Positions 1 to 11,700 of a stretch of 64,000 bases of DNA are shown here, piece after piece. The stretch covers positions 36,571,932 through 36,635,931 of the forward strand of contig OY997596.1 in NCBI GenBank assembly GCA_963921825.1. The letters run 5' to 3'. Positions within the stretch are counted from its first letter, which is position 1, and each line of letters starts with the position of its first letter. Both the position numbers and the translations under genes were made by a program. Below the pieces are notes generated by a model. It made no database searches. It saw only the letters and a list, made by a program, of their open reading frames with translations, and was not told the DNA's origin. This DNA is from Erodium maritimum. Lineage: Eukaryota; Streptophyta; Magnoliopsida; Geraniales; Geraniaceae.

Positions 1-1576
1 TACCCCGAGCACGGAGAAGACCGGAGTGGGCAAGGACCTCAGCAGCTAGGCGACCCAGATAGAGACTAAGAGGTGGGGATTACCTCGAAACCCGCTTTAT
101 TACGGATGTACTAGAATGCATATAGGGAAACTTAATAACCGTATAAATAACTAGTATGCATATAGGATGAAATTGACTAGAGTAGTCTTATAAAATGCGA
201 ACGACCTACGAGCCATGTCGTGGCGTAGGTGTTGGTATGTTGTGCTGGTAGAATCAGGCCATGTCGTGCCTGTAGGATTGATTGTTGATTGTATGGATTG
301 TGTACTTTGTGCTGTTTGAACGGTTAATAAATAACAAACATGAAAAAGAGTATAGTTGAACTTGGTGATGTATATTAGTGATTGAGTGGCTATATTCCTG
401 TTATCTGATATGTTGAATTGGGGATGTTGGGGAACGAATACCGGTTAAGTCGGTGGGGTGACCACGTTGAGAGTGGTGTTGGTAAGTGCCAAATGGCCGT
501 GTAAGTTGTTGAAAACGTGATTATGATTGTGAGTGTGATTGTGATTGTTCTGGTGATACTTGCTTGAGTTGTACCCGAGAGGGTGTCGTATCTTCCGGTG
601 CGCGGCCGGTAAAGTGTGAGAGATATACTTCCGTCAGGTGTATCGTACCTTTCGGCGTGCGATTGGTAAAGTGTGAGGCTTGTGTGTACTGTGGTTACAC
701 GAGAAAGGTGGTTTCCCTACCTTCCGACCGTGAGTCGGTAAAACGCTATGTCTCGCGAAGAGGTGGTTTCCCTACCTTCCGACTAGCACTCGGTAAAATG
801 CTGTGTTGTGTGCTGCGAGAGTCCAGGCCGTGAAGAGGCGATTTCCCTGCCTTCCGTCGATCGGTAAAACGTTGTGTGCGGCGAGGGGGTCGACCGCCCC
901 TCCTGACTGTGTGTTAGGGGAAAGTTGTGTGCGGCTACGCCGGGCCGAGCGGGTTTCTCCCGAGAGCGTGCATTGGTTACGAGTTGCATGGTTGAGAATG
1001 CCTTGCATTTTGGGTTCGTATGACTGTGCCTGTGAGTGCTGCTGTGTTTGTGGTTGTGGTAATCTTGTATTGTTTTATCCTTGATGTGGCCTCGGTGTAA
1101 TCATTAGTGTGGAGTTAAAGTTCGTATGGTTGGATTGGTGAGTGTCAGAGTAAAGTGAGTATTGTCTTAAAAATGGCTTAAGTGTCGCTAGTGATATCAA
1201 ATCTTCTAATACACTTTAAACTGTGAAAGACTTTCTGGTAAATCCGTAATGAGATAGTTTTCGTGGTTTTTCCTTACTGAGCGTCAAGCTCACCCCCTTA
1301 CTGTGTTTTCTACAGGTGATAGCTGTGAGTGGGATTAGGGGACATCGCGGAGCATGAGCTAGCGAGGGTCCGGGCCTTTTCTTTATTTTATGATTATTAG
1401 AGACGTACTGTTATTTGACCATTGTATTTGATTGAGCTTGGAACTCAGGGTTTTGAACTTCCTGTGATTCTTATCATTTCATCATATTTAAAAGTTATTT
1501 GCTTTTAAACTGTTTTTATTTACGTTTCACTAAGTCACGTCTCGGGTCCGGTCGATACCGGATTTGGGGTGTGACA
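1..1576 (+). mobile_element. 3' part of a Ty3/gypsy-type LTR (cut by window start)
   Basis: The segment ends in GATTTGGGGTGTGACA, matching in style the GGGGCGTGACA end of the full gypsy LTR at 50562-53501. Both LTRs also share an order of landmarks near the 3' end: a GAGCG...CTCACCCC block, then CTACAGGT, then a GAGCTAG...GTCCGGG block. No tRNA primer site follows the CA end, so this is a 3' LTR or a solo LTR rather than a 5' LTR. Its 5' end lies outside the window. No coding sequence is seen in it. Assignment to the chromovirus (Tekay/Del-like) group is by resemblance to the other LTRs here. Confidence 0.65.
590..900 (+). repeat. Degenerate tandem repeats inside the LTR
   Basis: Five imperfect copies of a roughly 55-75 bp unit can be aligned on the phrase CTTCCGNNNN...CGGTAAAACG (near 591, 651, 721, 777 and 851). 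Later copies also share GTGGTTTCCCTACC. Short internal tandem arrays are common in long chromovirus LTRs. Confidence 0.6.
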
Positions 1577-3060
1577 AACGAGATTACTAGAACCTGTAGG
1601 TCGAAGTCAGTCCTCCGAAACCCAATTCTGGTGAACACCGAGAAAAGCCCCAAAAGGGAAGGACCGATATTTCTACTGAGTACGAGCATAGACCTCCAAG
1701 TAGGTTGTAGAAAATCTTCACTTCCGAGCAATCGAGGACGGAACTTTAGCTGAGCGTTCTGTAACCAAAACAGGTTACCCTTCGCTTGTAAATACCCGAA
1801 AGGGAAGGCCCGTAATAATACTGAGCATAAGCCAAACCGAACTTGGACAGATCTGACACCAAAACAGCAGAGAAGCGGTCAACTGCAGAGCACACTAGCT
1901 AGCAGACAACCTGTCACCGGACCTCCACTCAGGCAGGTGCACAAAGATGTCGTTCCAGGGCACCAAGGCTAGATATCAAGCTGAGCGTTCCGTATCCGAG
2001 TCTGATAAACCCCTTGCTGGCCTACAACATGCGAGGATCCAAAGGGGAAGGCTTGTAATAATACCGAGCAAGAGCTAAGCCCAACCCAAACAGGTCCAGA
2101 ATAGATTTGTACTATCCGCCACCAGCCACGACAGATCAATACCAGAGATCCTGAAAGGACAACCACCACATAAAGGACCCGGAGATAAAAATAATCGAAG
2201 CCGCAGAACTGAACACAGCTGACTAAGCGCGGTCACCAAGACACGAAACTGACATCGATTGTTGTAAATAAGCGCAATTGCTCCAAACACCTAACAAAGA
2301 ACCCCGATCTAACAGCACGAGCTCCACCTACCAAAGAAGACCACCTAAGGTCATCCTTGACCCCGAGACCCCAAAACACCTCCCATAAACATCGAAGAAA
2401 TTTTTTTCCAAAACCACCGGAAAGTAAACAACCATCAACAAATTAACAAAACAAACAAATGCAACATGATCAAAGAATCCCAATACGGAGGACCACAAGA
2501 GCGGCCCCAAGAAGAAGGTCCCGAGTCTGCCGGATACGGAACATATCCGAGACCTCAACGAAAACCCCGAGCTCCGACGAGAGGCCCCAAGAACACCACA
2601 AGAGGTGGTCCGAGAAGAAGGTCCCGAATATGCCGGAGACGGAACAAATCCGAGACCCCAACGGCTACCCCGAACTCCGGCGAGAGAGCAACCAGCGAAT
2701 CAGACCATAGAGAGCTTCTGTCCTAGGCTGACCTCTCCAACTCTAGAGGCGGAATCTCTGAACGAAGAGCCAGCTCCACCTCCCGCTAACTTTGACGACG
2801 AGGTCCGGCTAGACCGAGCGTACCATATCTGCCGGAGCAGACAATAGCAGCCCAAGCTTCGAACCTGATGTACTCTGCACCTGAAGGACAAGCAAACGCG
2901 AGAATATCGGATATGGACGACTGGGGAACAAAGAGACGGGACTACAACAATGAGAGAAGGTGAAGAAGGGAAGAGGAAGGTGAGGTCGGGAGGAAACCCT
3001 CACCAGCAACAACCTAGACTGAAGCCAAGGGCCATCGTCGGTGAGTAGAGGAAAAATTGG
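1577..3060. other. Unassigned repetitive DNA, probably retrotransposon-derived
   Basis: No convincing gene is seen. A phrase close to AAAGGGAAGGCCCGTAATA, followed by a ...TGAGCATAAGCC-like tail, recurs near 1652, 1798 and 2040. The last two copies are preceded by CTGAGCGTTC at 1751 and 1981, about 230 bp apart. Several short open frames (for example 2459-2726) lack any family signature and read as fortuitous. The block could be LTR or leader sequence of another gypsy element, but no primer site, polypurine tract or LTR pair was found. Confidence 0.4.
2511..2680. repeat. Direct duplication of about 50 bp, 103 bp apart
   Basis: GAAGAAGGTCCCGA starts at 2511 and again at 2614. Each copy continues into TGCCGGANACGGAACA and then ATCCGAGACC, so about 50 bp is duplicated with few changes. 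Confidence 0.65.
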
Positions 3061-3298
3061 GGCGACGACTAAGGTTTGGCTGAGGAGAGTTTTATTCTTG
3101 GATGTGTCATTTGAATGGGTTGTTTGTTTAATTACATATGTTGAATGATGTGCTCCAGGTATTGTCAGATCTATCATGGATTCATAGAGATTTGGGAGGA
3201 GGAATGAGAACCAAGTCCAACACATGTTTTTTGTAAGTATCTAAAGTAATTAATAATGCTCTGTTTATAGTTGATGTTAAATTTGTGGATTTTTTCAG

Positions 3299-3469
3299 AC
3301 ATGGGAGCTTAAGATGATGGAAGCTGGTATTGTGAGTGGACCTATTGACAGGTCCACTGCACCTAAGCCAGTTCCTGGTGGTCCAATTACCCCTGTTCAT
3401 GATCTAAATGTGCCTTATGAAGGGATTGAGGAGTATGAAACTCCTACTGCTGAGATTCTGTTTCCTCTT
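3299..3469 (+). pseudogene. Exon-like fragment of an unidentified plant gene
   Basis: This 57-codon open stretch is flanked by a good acceptor (TTTTTCAG before 3299) and a donor (GTAAGC after 3469). It begins TWELKMMEAG and includes the proline-rich run APKPVPGGPITPVHD and the ending ETPTAEILFPL. The clean splice borders and protein-like composition argue for a captured or relic exon. I do not recognise the family. It lies 94 bp upstream of a fragment from a nuclear poly(A)-binding protein, a different kind of protein, so the two need not come from one gene. Confidence 0.45.
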
Positions 3470-3562
3470 GTAAGCTTCCTGTTGAGATCCCGCCGCCTCT
3501 CTCTCGGCGCCTGTTATTTCTTAGCCCTAATTTTTATTCTCATCTTCGTTCTCGCGTTGTAG

Positions 3563-3660
3563 GATTTAGAGGACATGAAGAAGAGGCTCAAGGAGATTGA
3601 GGAAGAACCCGGTGCTCTCCGCTAAATGCAGGCTAAAGTCGAGAAGGAGATGGGTTCTGT
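3563..3660 (+). pseudogene. Exon fragment of a nuclear polyadenylate-binding protein (PABN/PABP2-like)
   Basis: After an acceptor (TTGTAG) the frame reads DLEDMKKRLKEIEEE, then GALR, a stop (TAA at 3623-3625), and then MQAKVEKEMG. This matches the conserved coiled coil just before the RRM of plant PABN proteins, which bind nuclear poly(A) tails during 3' processing. The stop replaces a position normally occupied by glutamate. The RRM itself is not found downstream, so this is a broken fragment. It sits among exon pieces of unrelated genes, which suggests gene capture by a transposon. I infer that; the element's ends were not found. Confidence 0.75.
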
Positions 3661-6374
3661 ATATTACACAATAAAATCTATTGGGCTCTGAAGGACTCCG
3701 GCGAGACTCCCTTCCTTGAATATTTTCGCTGATATTGTTTGAATGTGATCTGATTTTGCAGGTACCATACTAACAGGATGTTGGTCTTCTATGCTCCTGG
3801 TATGTCTAATCATTTACTTCTTTGGGTGATGTTTGATAGCCCAATTTTCTGCTAGCCATATTTCGTTTTTTCTTGGGTTTGATTGAGAATTTTGTTCGTT
3901 CTTAGTTTTTCGGAATTGGGTTTGTTTTCTCTTCGTTGATTTGTATTTTACTACTTTTTTTTTTGTTGGCAACATTTTTGATTTGTTTACAAGTGAGATA
4001 TGTTGGTCTAATTGGTAGGAGGGATAACATTGAACTCAAATATAAGAGCAAGCGTCTTTTTTGGTACTTAGTTGATCGACCTATTTTAGCGATTAAATGG
4101 TTGGTCGAAAGATTTTATTTTTAGATGTCGGTCATTTACTATGTGAATGATTTGATTGTGTATCAGTGTATGAAAATTTTCAGCCAATTTGTTGGGAAAT
4201 GACGTTGTGTAATTTAGAGATAGATCAGTACATTGAGGCCTCGACTTCGGGCCTCACTCCATTAAAAACTATCATTATGGAGTTCAAGCTCCGGCTGTTG
4301 CCATCAAATATGTTCCTTTTAAAATTTTTGTAACATAAATTACTAACAACTTGAAGAAGCATTCTTTTTTTGTTGGTGTTAATTTAACTTATAGTTTCGA
4401 TGATGTTTTTCTCTCCTCTTGATTGATTATGGGGGTGGTTTGGAACTTGGAGAAGACAGGAACGTGATCAGAGGAGAATTAAAGTTAGTTTTGAATGCTA
4501 ATGTTTCGCTGAAGCAGATAATTATTGTCATGTATGCTAAATTAAACAACACAAGTTCTTTAGTTATGGGTATTTTAATTATGCTATCATCAATTATACC
4601 AATTTTTTATTCACAATCTACTTGAAAATGTAAAACCCTACGATGATCGCTTTAGCATGATTAAATTTGTTCATTCACTCTTGGATAGAGTTTAACAGTA
4701 TTTGGTGGTGTTGTGGGGATAAAAAATTTTACAGTAAATTTTTCATGAAGTGAAGGCTCGCGTGCATGGTATTTTGCCTTTTGTTTTTGCAGGTTGCAAA
4801 TATTATGGGTAAATATTTGTGGCTTACATGCCCTCGAAAGGTAATTCTTACTAAATACAAATATTTCATGTTTGAGCAAGAATGCTTACTATTCTTTTTA
4901 ATTTCCTCTGGGATCTAATAGCTGGTTGGCTACCTTGTGAGGATGATGTCATGGTTCATGTGTTGTATTTTCGTGAATCATTATTACTAATTACGTAATA
5001 TCATGGCTTTAGTTTTTTTTTAAATCTTAATGGCTTCTTATTGAACTGATTGTGAAAAGTTTGTCTCATGTTTTGTCAATATTTGTGCTTAAATTGGAGA
5101 TTAGTAAAGCAAAAAATGTGCTAAATATGAGAAGAATAATGAATCTTTATCATTTATAAAATTTAAGAATAAGGTATATAGGGAAAATTTCCGTGACACT
5201 GAATTTGGGATCTTTATAGTATCAGCTGCTATATTTTTAAATTTATATGAGAAAACTATATACTTGAGGCTGGTCATATTTTTTAATGTGCAATGATGGA
5301 TATAAAATGGAAATGGTGCAGCCATATAATGCCCATAATTGATGTATTTTGTGTGATCATGGTTTGATGTATGCTCTAAGCATGAGAAAGATGATCCTGT
5401 ATATGTTGTTTGTGTTGGACATGTGTTTCCAAAGCTGAGACTTTTTTATGCAATATGCTTATATTGGATGGTTCAGCACGTGTTTTTTAGTAGTACTACT
5501 TATAAAGGGTTAAAACGATTGGTATGATTTGGTAGTATTGATTCAATGCATTGTGTGTTAAGATGTTTTGTTCCATTTGTACAGTAGCCATTAGTTCAAT
5601 AGGGTCATTGAAAGAGGAGCTTATGAAATGAGATGGTTTTGATAATCATTATATCGTTTACTACATTTGCCGGGAAATTGGAAGAAAAGACTAATTTGAG
5701 TTCTAGACAAGTTTGTTTGCTGCGGTTACATAAAAAAAATGTCAATTACAATTGGGTTTTGGTTCTGCTGATTATATTTATGGATTTCTCTCTATGATTT
5801 TATGTATTTATGCGTGTAATATTCAATCTCTGTGTTACTTGGCCTGATTACATTGTTCTCCTTATCCTTCCTCCCCGATTCTTTATCGTACAATCCCAAA
5901 AACTCAATTGATTTTCCCAAGATTCTGAAACAGCTTCGTTTGGGATCATATGAAGTAATGCTCCATAGAAGCTTTAAGTCGGTGAAATGGAATTTTTTTT
6001 ACGATCGATTTGGGTTTACTGCTTGGTTGGCATTGATGGGTTGAATAAATTCGGTGATATGATCAATTTTTATTTTTATTTATGGGTTTGGCAGCAAGCC
6101 GGCATTGAATCTTGTTGCTTCACGAACGAAGCCACGATAGAACAGGAAGGAAGCTAAGTCGAAGCACCTGAAGAAGGAGCTAGCTCATTGCTCCTGTCTG
6201 GTCAGGACCGGACCACCATGTTCAGGGTACGTGGTTCTGTTGTTGATCCTGTCAACTTCAATTACTGGTAAGTTTTAAGTGTTATTCATATTCGAACTGT
6301 CATTTTTATTCAAAAGATGTTGACCCAAGATGATTAGGTTCATATTACTGTTTCAATGTGTTTTTGTGTTTCAG
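3661..6374. other. AT-rich intron-like DNA with no recognised gene
   Basis: Long T-rich stretches and several acceptor/donor-like pairs are present. Short exon-like pieces, such as the one after TTTTGCAG at 3762 (YHTNRMLVFYAPG) and the one after TTTTTGCAG near 4792 (VANIMGKYLWL), could be fragments of captured genes, but none is identified. A further piece near 6100-6270 ends in a donor-like GTAAG and is also unassigned. Confidence 0.3.
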
Positions 6375-6479
6375 GTTGAACGTGTAGTCAGGGAAGAGAG
6401 GAGACTATCAGCATATGAACTTATTGAGATATACTGTAAACTTATTGTGGCCTGCCTTCTAATCTTGGAATCACAAAAG
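6375..6479 (+). pseudogene. Exon fragment of an IST1-like (Vps4 regulator) protein
   Basis: A 35-codon open exon follows TTTCAG and reads VERVVREERRLSAYELIEIY, then CKLIVACLLI, then LESQK. This is the central signature of the plant IST1-like family, which binds ESCRT-III/Vps4 in multivesicular body sorting. The exon begins just where the family has its 'ARIR-VEH' junction. Neither the upstream N-terminal helices nor the following conserved exon (usually 'C..L..AI.S..FA') can be read nearby. It is therefore an isolated exon, probably a captured gene fragment. Confidence 0.75.
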
Positions 6480-8684
6480 TACGTAGACAATGCCTATCTG
6501 CGCATATATATGGTTCCATCTGTATGTGAATTGACTCAAATTTCTTTAAATTATCTGATTATGCTATGTTTTGTGGTTTGTCTGCAGATATTATTGTCGA
6601 TAACTTTCATTATATGTTAATATTACTCTCTGAAAAATAAGTTTGTTGGTGTACCATAGTTTACACCTAATCAGGCAGATGAGAACAACTACGATATGCT
6701 CTGGAGTTATAATCGTAGTAGCCAGAGCAATCAGGTACGCTTTATTTCAATCTTTAGCTCTTCACTGGTTGTTTCGATTTCTAAGTTTTGGTCTTTCAGC
6801 TTCTTTATGCTTTAGTTTGCTTCAGGAATGCAAACCTCTTAATAAGCGACATATCAATCTGTAATGACCTTTTTATGATTCCCTTTTTTTCTTTGCTTGA
6901 TCTATACAAGGTGCATTTTTTTTTTCTTGATTTACCCATGCCACATATGCTGTGAACAGGTTTTAGCATTGCTCTGGTCCTTGGCTCAAGAGAAATCTGT
7001 TAAGCTCCGATTCATTGACAGTACTTGATTTTGGTATTGAATTTTTGTTAGGTTTTAATTTACATTGCCGTTTAAATCTAGAATCGCGTATTGATTCACT
7101 TGATGTGGAAGCTCTCAAGGTTCCTAGCAAGTTCTTCGCTAGCTCTCATTGAATCGGATAATAGCGTTTTGTTTCTAAAATCAGGTACCTTAAATTTTCA
7201 GTAGAAAATTACTAGACTACAAGCTATCTTTCTAGATGCAAATTTATATTTCAATGCAAATATGGAGAGTTTTTTTTTTTGTCTAATAAAAAAGTCTATA
7301 ATTTTATTGTTAATATCAATCTCCCGTAAATTTAGTAAACCCCCTTCCATTGGAATTAAGGTATAACTAACTTGACCAATAGGTGACTGTTATAATATTT
7401 TACATAATAGTTCATAAGTAGTTTTGTTTAGTTCCGTTGAGTTTTTCTAAATATTTTCAAGATTGTCAACTATAGTTCTTATCATCATTGCATCCAAATA
7501 ATGCATTAATTTGAATTATTTATGGAACCAATGTTTTAGCTTTTTGGCCCTTTTCTTATTGTAATTTTAGGTAAGTCATTTTCGCACCCAGAATGTTCTT
7601 AAGATCACTGGCTCTCTGGAAGATGATTGAACTTCACTTATTTGGCCATTGCTGATGGAGATGTGATGGTTCGTGTTTGGTAGGTAAGTGAGGATGCAAG
7701 ACTAGATGATAGATGGAAAAGTTGGTTGAGCAGAAAGCCTTGGTTAAGTCTTGGGATTCAATGCCAAGACTAAACCCTTCTCTGGACCAAGAGATATCCA
7801 AGGCATTTCCATTGTGTCTCTCGAACTCGTGCAACAGATTCTCAGATATGCAGAAGACTTTAGGTGGTAGATCAGCACAAACCATGTCTCTAGATTTCTT
7901 GAGTTTCTTTGTCTATTTTTGTTGGCATCAAGAGAAAGCTTTGAAGTACATATATATGAAGAATCATCATGGGGAATGTCACTCTCATCTACCATAGAGC
8001 CTTGGTTAAATCTTGGGATTCAATGCCTAACAGAGTGCTGTCAATTTAATTTGGAGTCATTCATATTTACCCGATTATTAATCATCGTTTCCATTTTCGT
8101 CTTTTGTGTGCAAATAAATGCCTCTATATGGGTACAACATTGCATTTATGTATGATATTGACCATACCCAACGTTTTCATCCCGCACAATTTAAATGTAC
8201 AACTACAACATCTTATTATGACATGTAAGTCCTCACACCAAGCATTGTGCATCGCGAAAAAAAACGTACACAAATTATTACTTCAACCTATTACTGCAAT
8301 ACAAATCAAATTTATGCTCCCGGCTTAATCAACATCTCGAATCTCATCCATAACAACAACCAAATTACATCTCCAACACATAAAAATCACACTCCCTCTC
8401 TCACACCTTGCACCGCGCGGTGTCCCATGCCAAGTTTAGTTATAAATTAACTTTTTTTTGTGAGGGAAAGTTTTAAATTACTTAAATCCCTATTTAGTTA
8501 ACGAGTTGACCAGCTTATTATCATCTGTTTTGTTGGGAAACAAGTACAAGGAAGAAACAGTAAGACATGTTTATTTTTCATTGACGTGGGAGTGAGTGAG
8601 TGAGTGAAGCTTCGTCGTTCACCGAGACTGCCAAACAAACAACACCCAAAACTCCGTACTGATAGCGAGCGGATATCTGCGAAA
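6480..8684. other. Intron-like and intergenic DNA upstream of the GBF4-like gene
   Basis: No gene is supported. Short exon-like pieces occur near 6672-6738 (ADENNYDMLWSYN) and 6960-7027 (VLALLWSLAQEKS), both unassigned. A 30-bp phrase is repeated at 7736-7765 and 7998-8027. The last few hundred bases should contain the promoter and 5' UTR of the bZIP gene, but no clear core element can be fixed by eye. Confidence 0.35.
7736..8027 (+). repeat. 30-bp direct repeat pair, 262 bp apart
   Basis: AGCCTTGGTTAAGTCTTGGG at 7736 and AGCCTTGGTTAAATCTTGGG at 7998 both continue into ATTCAATGCC: one mismatch in 30. The interval between them shows no recognisable element. Confidence 0.8.
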
Positions 8685-8714
8685 ATGGCGTCGTCTCGAC
8701 ATTCGGATCTGTAG
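8685..8714 (+). promoter_or_regulatory. Short upstream frame / nonsense-truncated N-terminus of the GBF4-like gene
   Basis: An ATG in good context (AAAATGGCG) at 8685 opens MASSRHSDL and meets TAG at 8712-8714. It is exactly in frame with the downstream ATG at 8778 (93 nt apart), and the skipped segment reads like the serine-rich N-terminus of GBF4 proteins. The TAG is therefore either a nonsense mutation at codon 10 or creates a 9-residue upstream frame that forces reinitiation at 8778. Confidence 0.7.
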
Positions 8715-8777
8715 TCTCGTTGCTCTTCTTCTTCCAAAACAACAAAGCCCCAATCCCTCTCCGATCGGCCCCACATC

Positions 8778-11700
8778 ATGACAGTCGACGGCCTTCTCCG
8801 CACCGTTTACAGTTCCGACCCCCCCTCGGAATCAACTCTCGCCCCCAAATCAGTGGAGGATGTGTGGAGGGAGATCGTTTCCGGCGACGTCAAGGAAGAG
8901 GCGCCCGATGAGATTATGACGCTGGAGGATTTTCTGGCCAGGGCTGGGGCTGCAGAGGAGGAGGAAGACGCCGTCAAGCTCCCTCCCGCGGAGCGATTGA
9001 GCGGCGGCGTTTTTGCGTTCGATCTGATTCCGCAGAGCTCGTTTCAGGCGGCAGATAAGGTGGAGGGTTCTGCAATTGGGTTCAGAAATGGGAGGGGAAA
9101 GAGGGCGAGGCCCGTTTTGAAGCCCTTGGATAAGGCGGCGCAGCAGCGGCAGCGGAGGATGATCAAGAATAGAGAGTCTGCTGCGAGATCTAGGGAGCGG
9201 AAGCAGGTGAGTTTGATTGACTCATGTGTTAAATGATTGATTCTGTTGTTTTCTTAGTTAAGTTTGTGTATGCTGTGTATTAGGCGTACCAAGTTGAATT
9301 GGAGTCCTTGGCAGTCAAATTGGAGGAGGAGAATGAGATGCTACTGAAAGAAAAGGTACTCATTTTCAGATTCCTGCTTCGCTAGCATTGAATATGAGTT
9401 TCTATTGCATTGCTTTTGTTCAAAACATGCTTCACCATTAATTGCATATAATCTTTGAGCAACACCATTTTGTATTGGGTAAATTACGTTGACATAGCCC
9501 GTACTATACGCGTTTAACGGATAAATACCCCAAATTTATTTCGTAACGAAAACATACCCCGGACTAACATTTAGTAATAACATCCCCCATTTCATCCATT
9601 TTTCCGTCCATTTATTGTTAGTTTTTTAGAAATTCCGCAACCATCCGTAGTGTTAAAATCCTAAAACCAACTTCAACCCTAAATACAACCCAAAATCTCT
9701 CTCCAAACCTAAATATAACCCTAAAAATGGTTGGAAAATGGATGGCAGGGAGGATGTTGTTATACTAAGTGTTAGTTTGGGGTATGTTTTCGTTACGAAA
9801 TAATTTTGGAGTATTTGTCCGTTAAACGCATATAATACGGGGTATGTCAACGTAATTTACCCTTTTGTATTTGCAAGATAGAGTGGGGAGGTGCTGATTG
9901 TTCACTTACTCCTTTTGGGGCTCTACAAATTTTTTAGATAACCTTTTTTTCTTCATTAAATGGTTTTATTCCCACTTAAATTCGTTAAGCTTTTCTGACA
10001 GGTCTTAGGTTATAGATTCTCCAGGTAAAAGATTTTGAATTCTTGTTCTTAGTTTGTCCACTCATAGATATTTGAACATCAAGTTTGTGTGAAACGAACG
10101 TGTTATATAATACTTCAGAGTTGAAATAAGAATATAGTGAGTGGGAAAAGTGGGAAAAAGGCACATCACTTATATAAGTGCTTCGTGGTGCCAACTAGCC
10201 ATCAATTCAAATCATAAACTTACCTCCAAGATATTGTAGCATATTGCTTGTGTATGAAGTTGCTGTCTTAAACCCGTTTCAGTTTTTTTATTAGATTTTA
10301 TTGCCGTTCTTCATCTATTCAAGGCGAGCCTCCCAATGTGGAGTACCCTGACTCCTTTCCTCAAACCCTGTCCAAACCAGATGTAAACAATATGTGACGC
10401 CGAGATCACCGATACAATTACCTTTTTCTCACCAAGTTGAACCAACTAATGCTCAGCTTTTTTATTCTATCATGCTTGGTGTAATTGAGTTACTGCATTC
10501 ACTTGGTGTCTTTCAAGCATTCATTCATCTTTTGTGTCATTTTACAACGTCATGCATCAATGACCTCATTATATATTTAGAATGTAACTGAAGTTCCTTT
10601 CTGTTTGGTGTTTGTACATATCCTTTTGGTGCAGACCTGAGTCTTTTGTTCTAAACCTTTGCATGTTCAAATTCTATAGTGCAAGTCAGTTATCTTCTTT
10701 ATCTATACTGATTCAGTACTAGTAACTAATGTCTAGCCAACAAAAATAAAAGGTAAAGAAAATAAAGAATTTTGCAGTCGAGAATTGTTGAGTGTAGTAC
10801 AATTAGATAGGTTTCTTATGCAGCAAACTAAATGTGTAAACATATTCTTTTTGTCCCTGAGCTCCTTCATGATGAAGAATAAGTTACCAATTCAAAAGGG
10901 GTACAAAAAGTAATTAACCCTTACTTAATTATCTATATTCTAATTTCCTATATATGCAGTACCTTTATGTATGCACTCTTTGGACCTAAAATGGGTGGGT
11001 GGTCTAATGGTTGAGGATCCCACCATTGCAGGGTCCGGGAGGGTAGTTTACTTTATGTATACACTCTTATCCCCACCTATTCCTGGAGACTGTTTCCTTG
11101 ACTCGAACAAGTGACAAAAGCGAACAACATTAGGACCATCATTTGTCATACTTTAGAAGTTTATTAGTGGTAGTATCTGGGGAGAGAGTAATTTTTTCCA
11201 TTGCATTCTTTGGAAGCTTCTTATGTGTATGTGGAGCCTTAGTCCTGGTTACTGCACACTCATTTGAATCATGTCCATCGTATTTTTTTTTTTCCAGTTT
11301 ATCACTTCTCAGGAAATATACCTTTTGGAGGCCAAACCTTCATGAACTGTTCCTTACAGTCGATTGGTCTTGTTCTAGTTGCGGCTATTCTATGTACATT
11401 ATGAGTCTAGCTTGCTATTTCTCATTACTGGAATCAATGTCTATGTCAGCAGTGACTCAGTTGTGTTTGTTGATTAATAGTAGTAAATGAAGAACCAAAT
11501 GGTGCAAATAGTATCACCAGCATTCACATTAACACTCCCTAAATCTAATTCTAGCCATTCACTGTACTAATAATGTATATGGAAAGTAAATCACTAACAA
11601 TATTTTCTATGGTGTTGACAAAATTTCAAATAAACTGTGTCTGTGATTGTAGATGGTTCAAGCTTAAGATATTTATGGAGATTGTGCATTTTGTCTTTGA

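Noticed and set aside
2459..2847. Overlapping frames with GGPQERPQEEG-like repeats
   Set aside because: The repeats follow from a duplicated DNA segment; no recognised protein and no gene structure.
10977..11115. tRNA gene
   Set aside because: A- and B-box-like words are present, but no cloverleaf can be drawn; a SINE relic explains them better.
11143..11490. 115-codon frame with hydrophobic segments in intron 2
   Set aside because: Low complexity, no family match, inside an intron between good exons.
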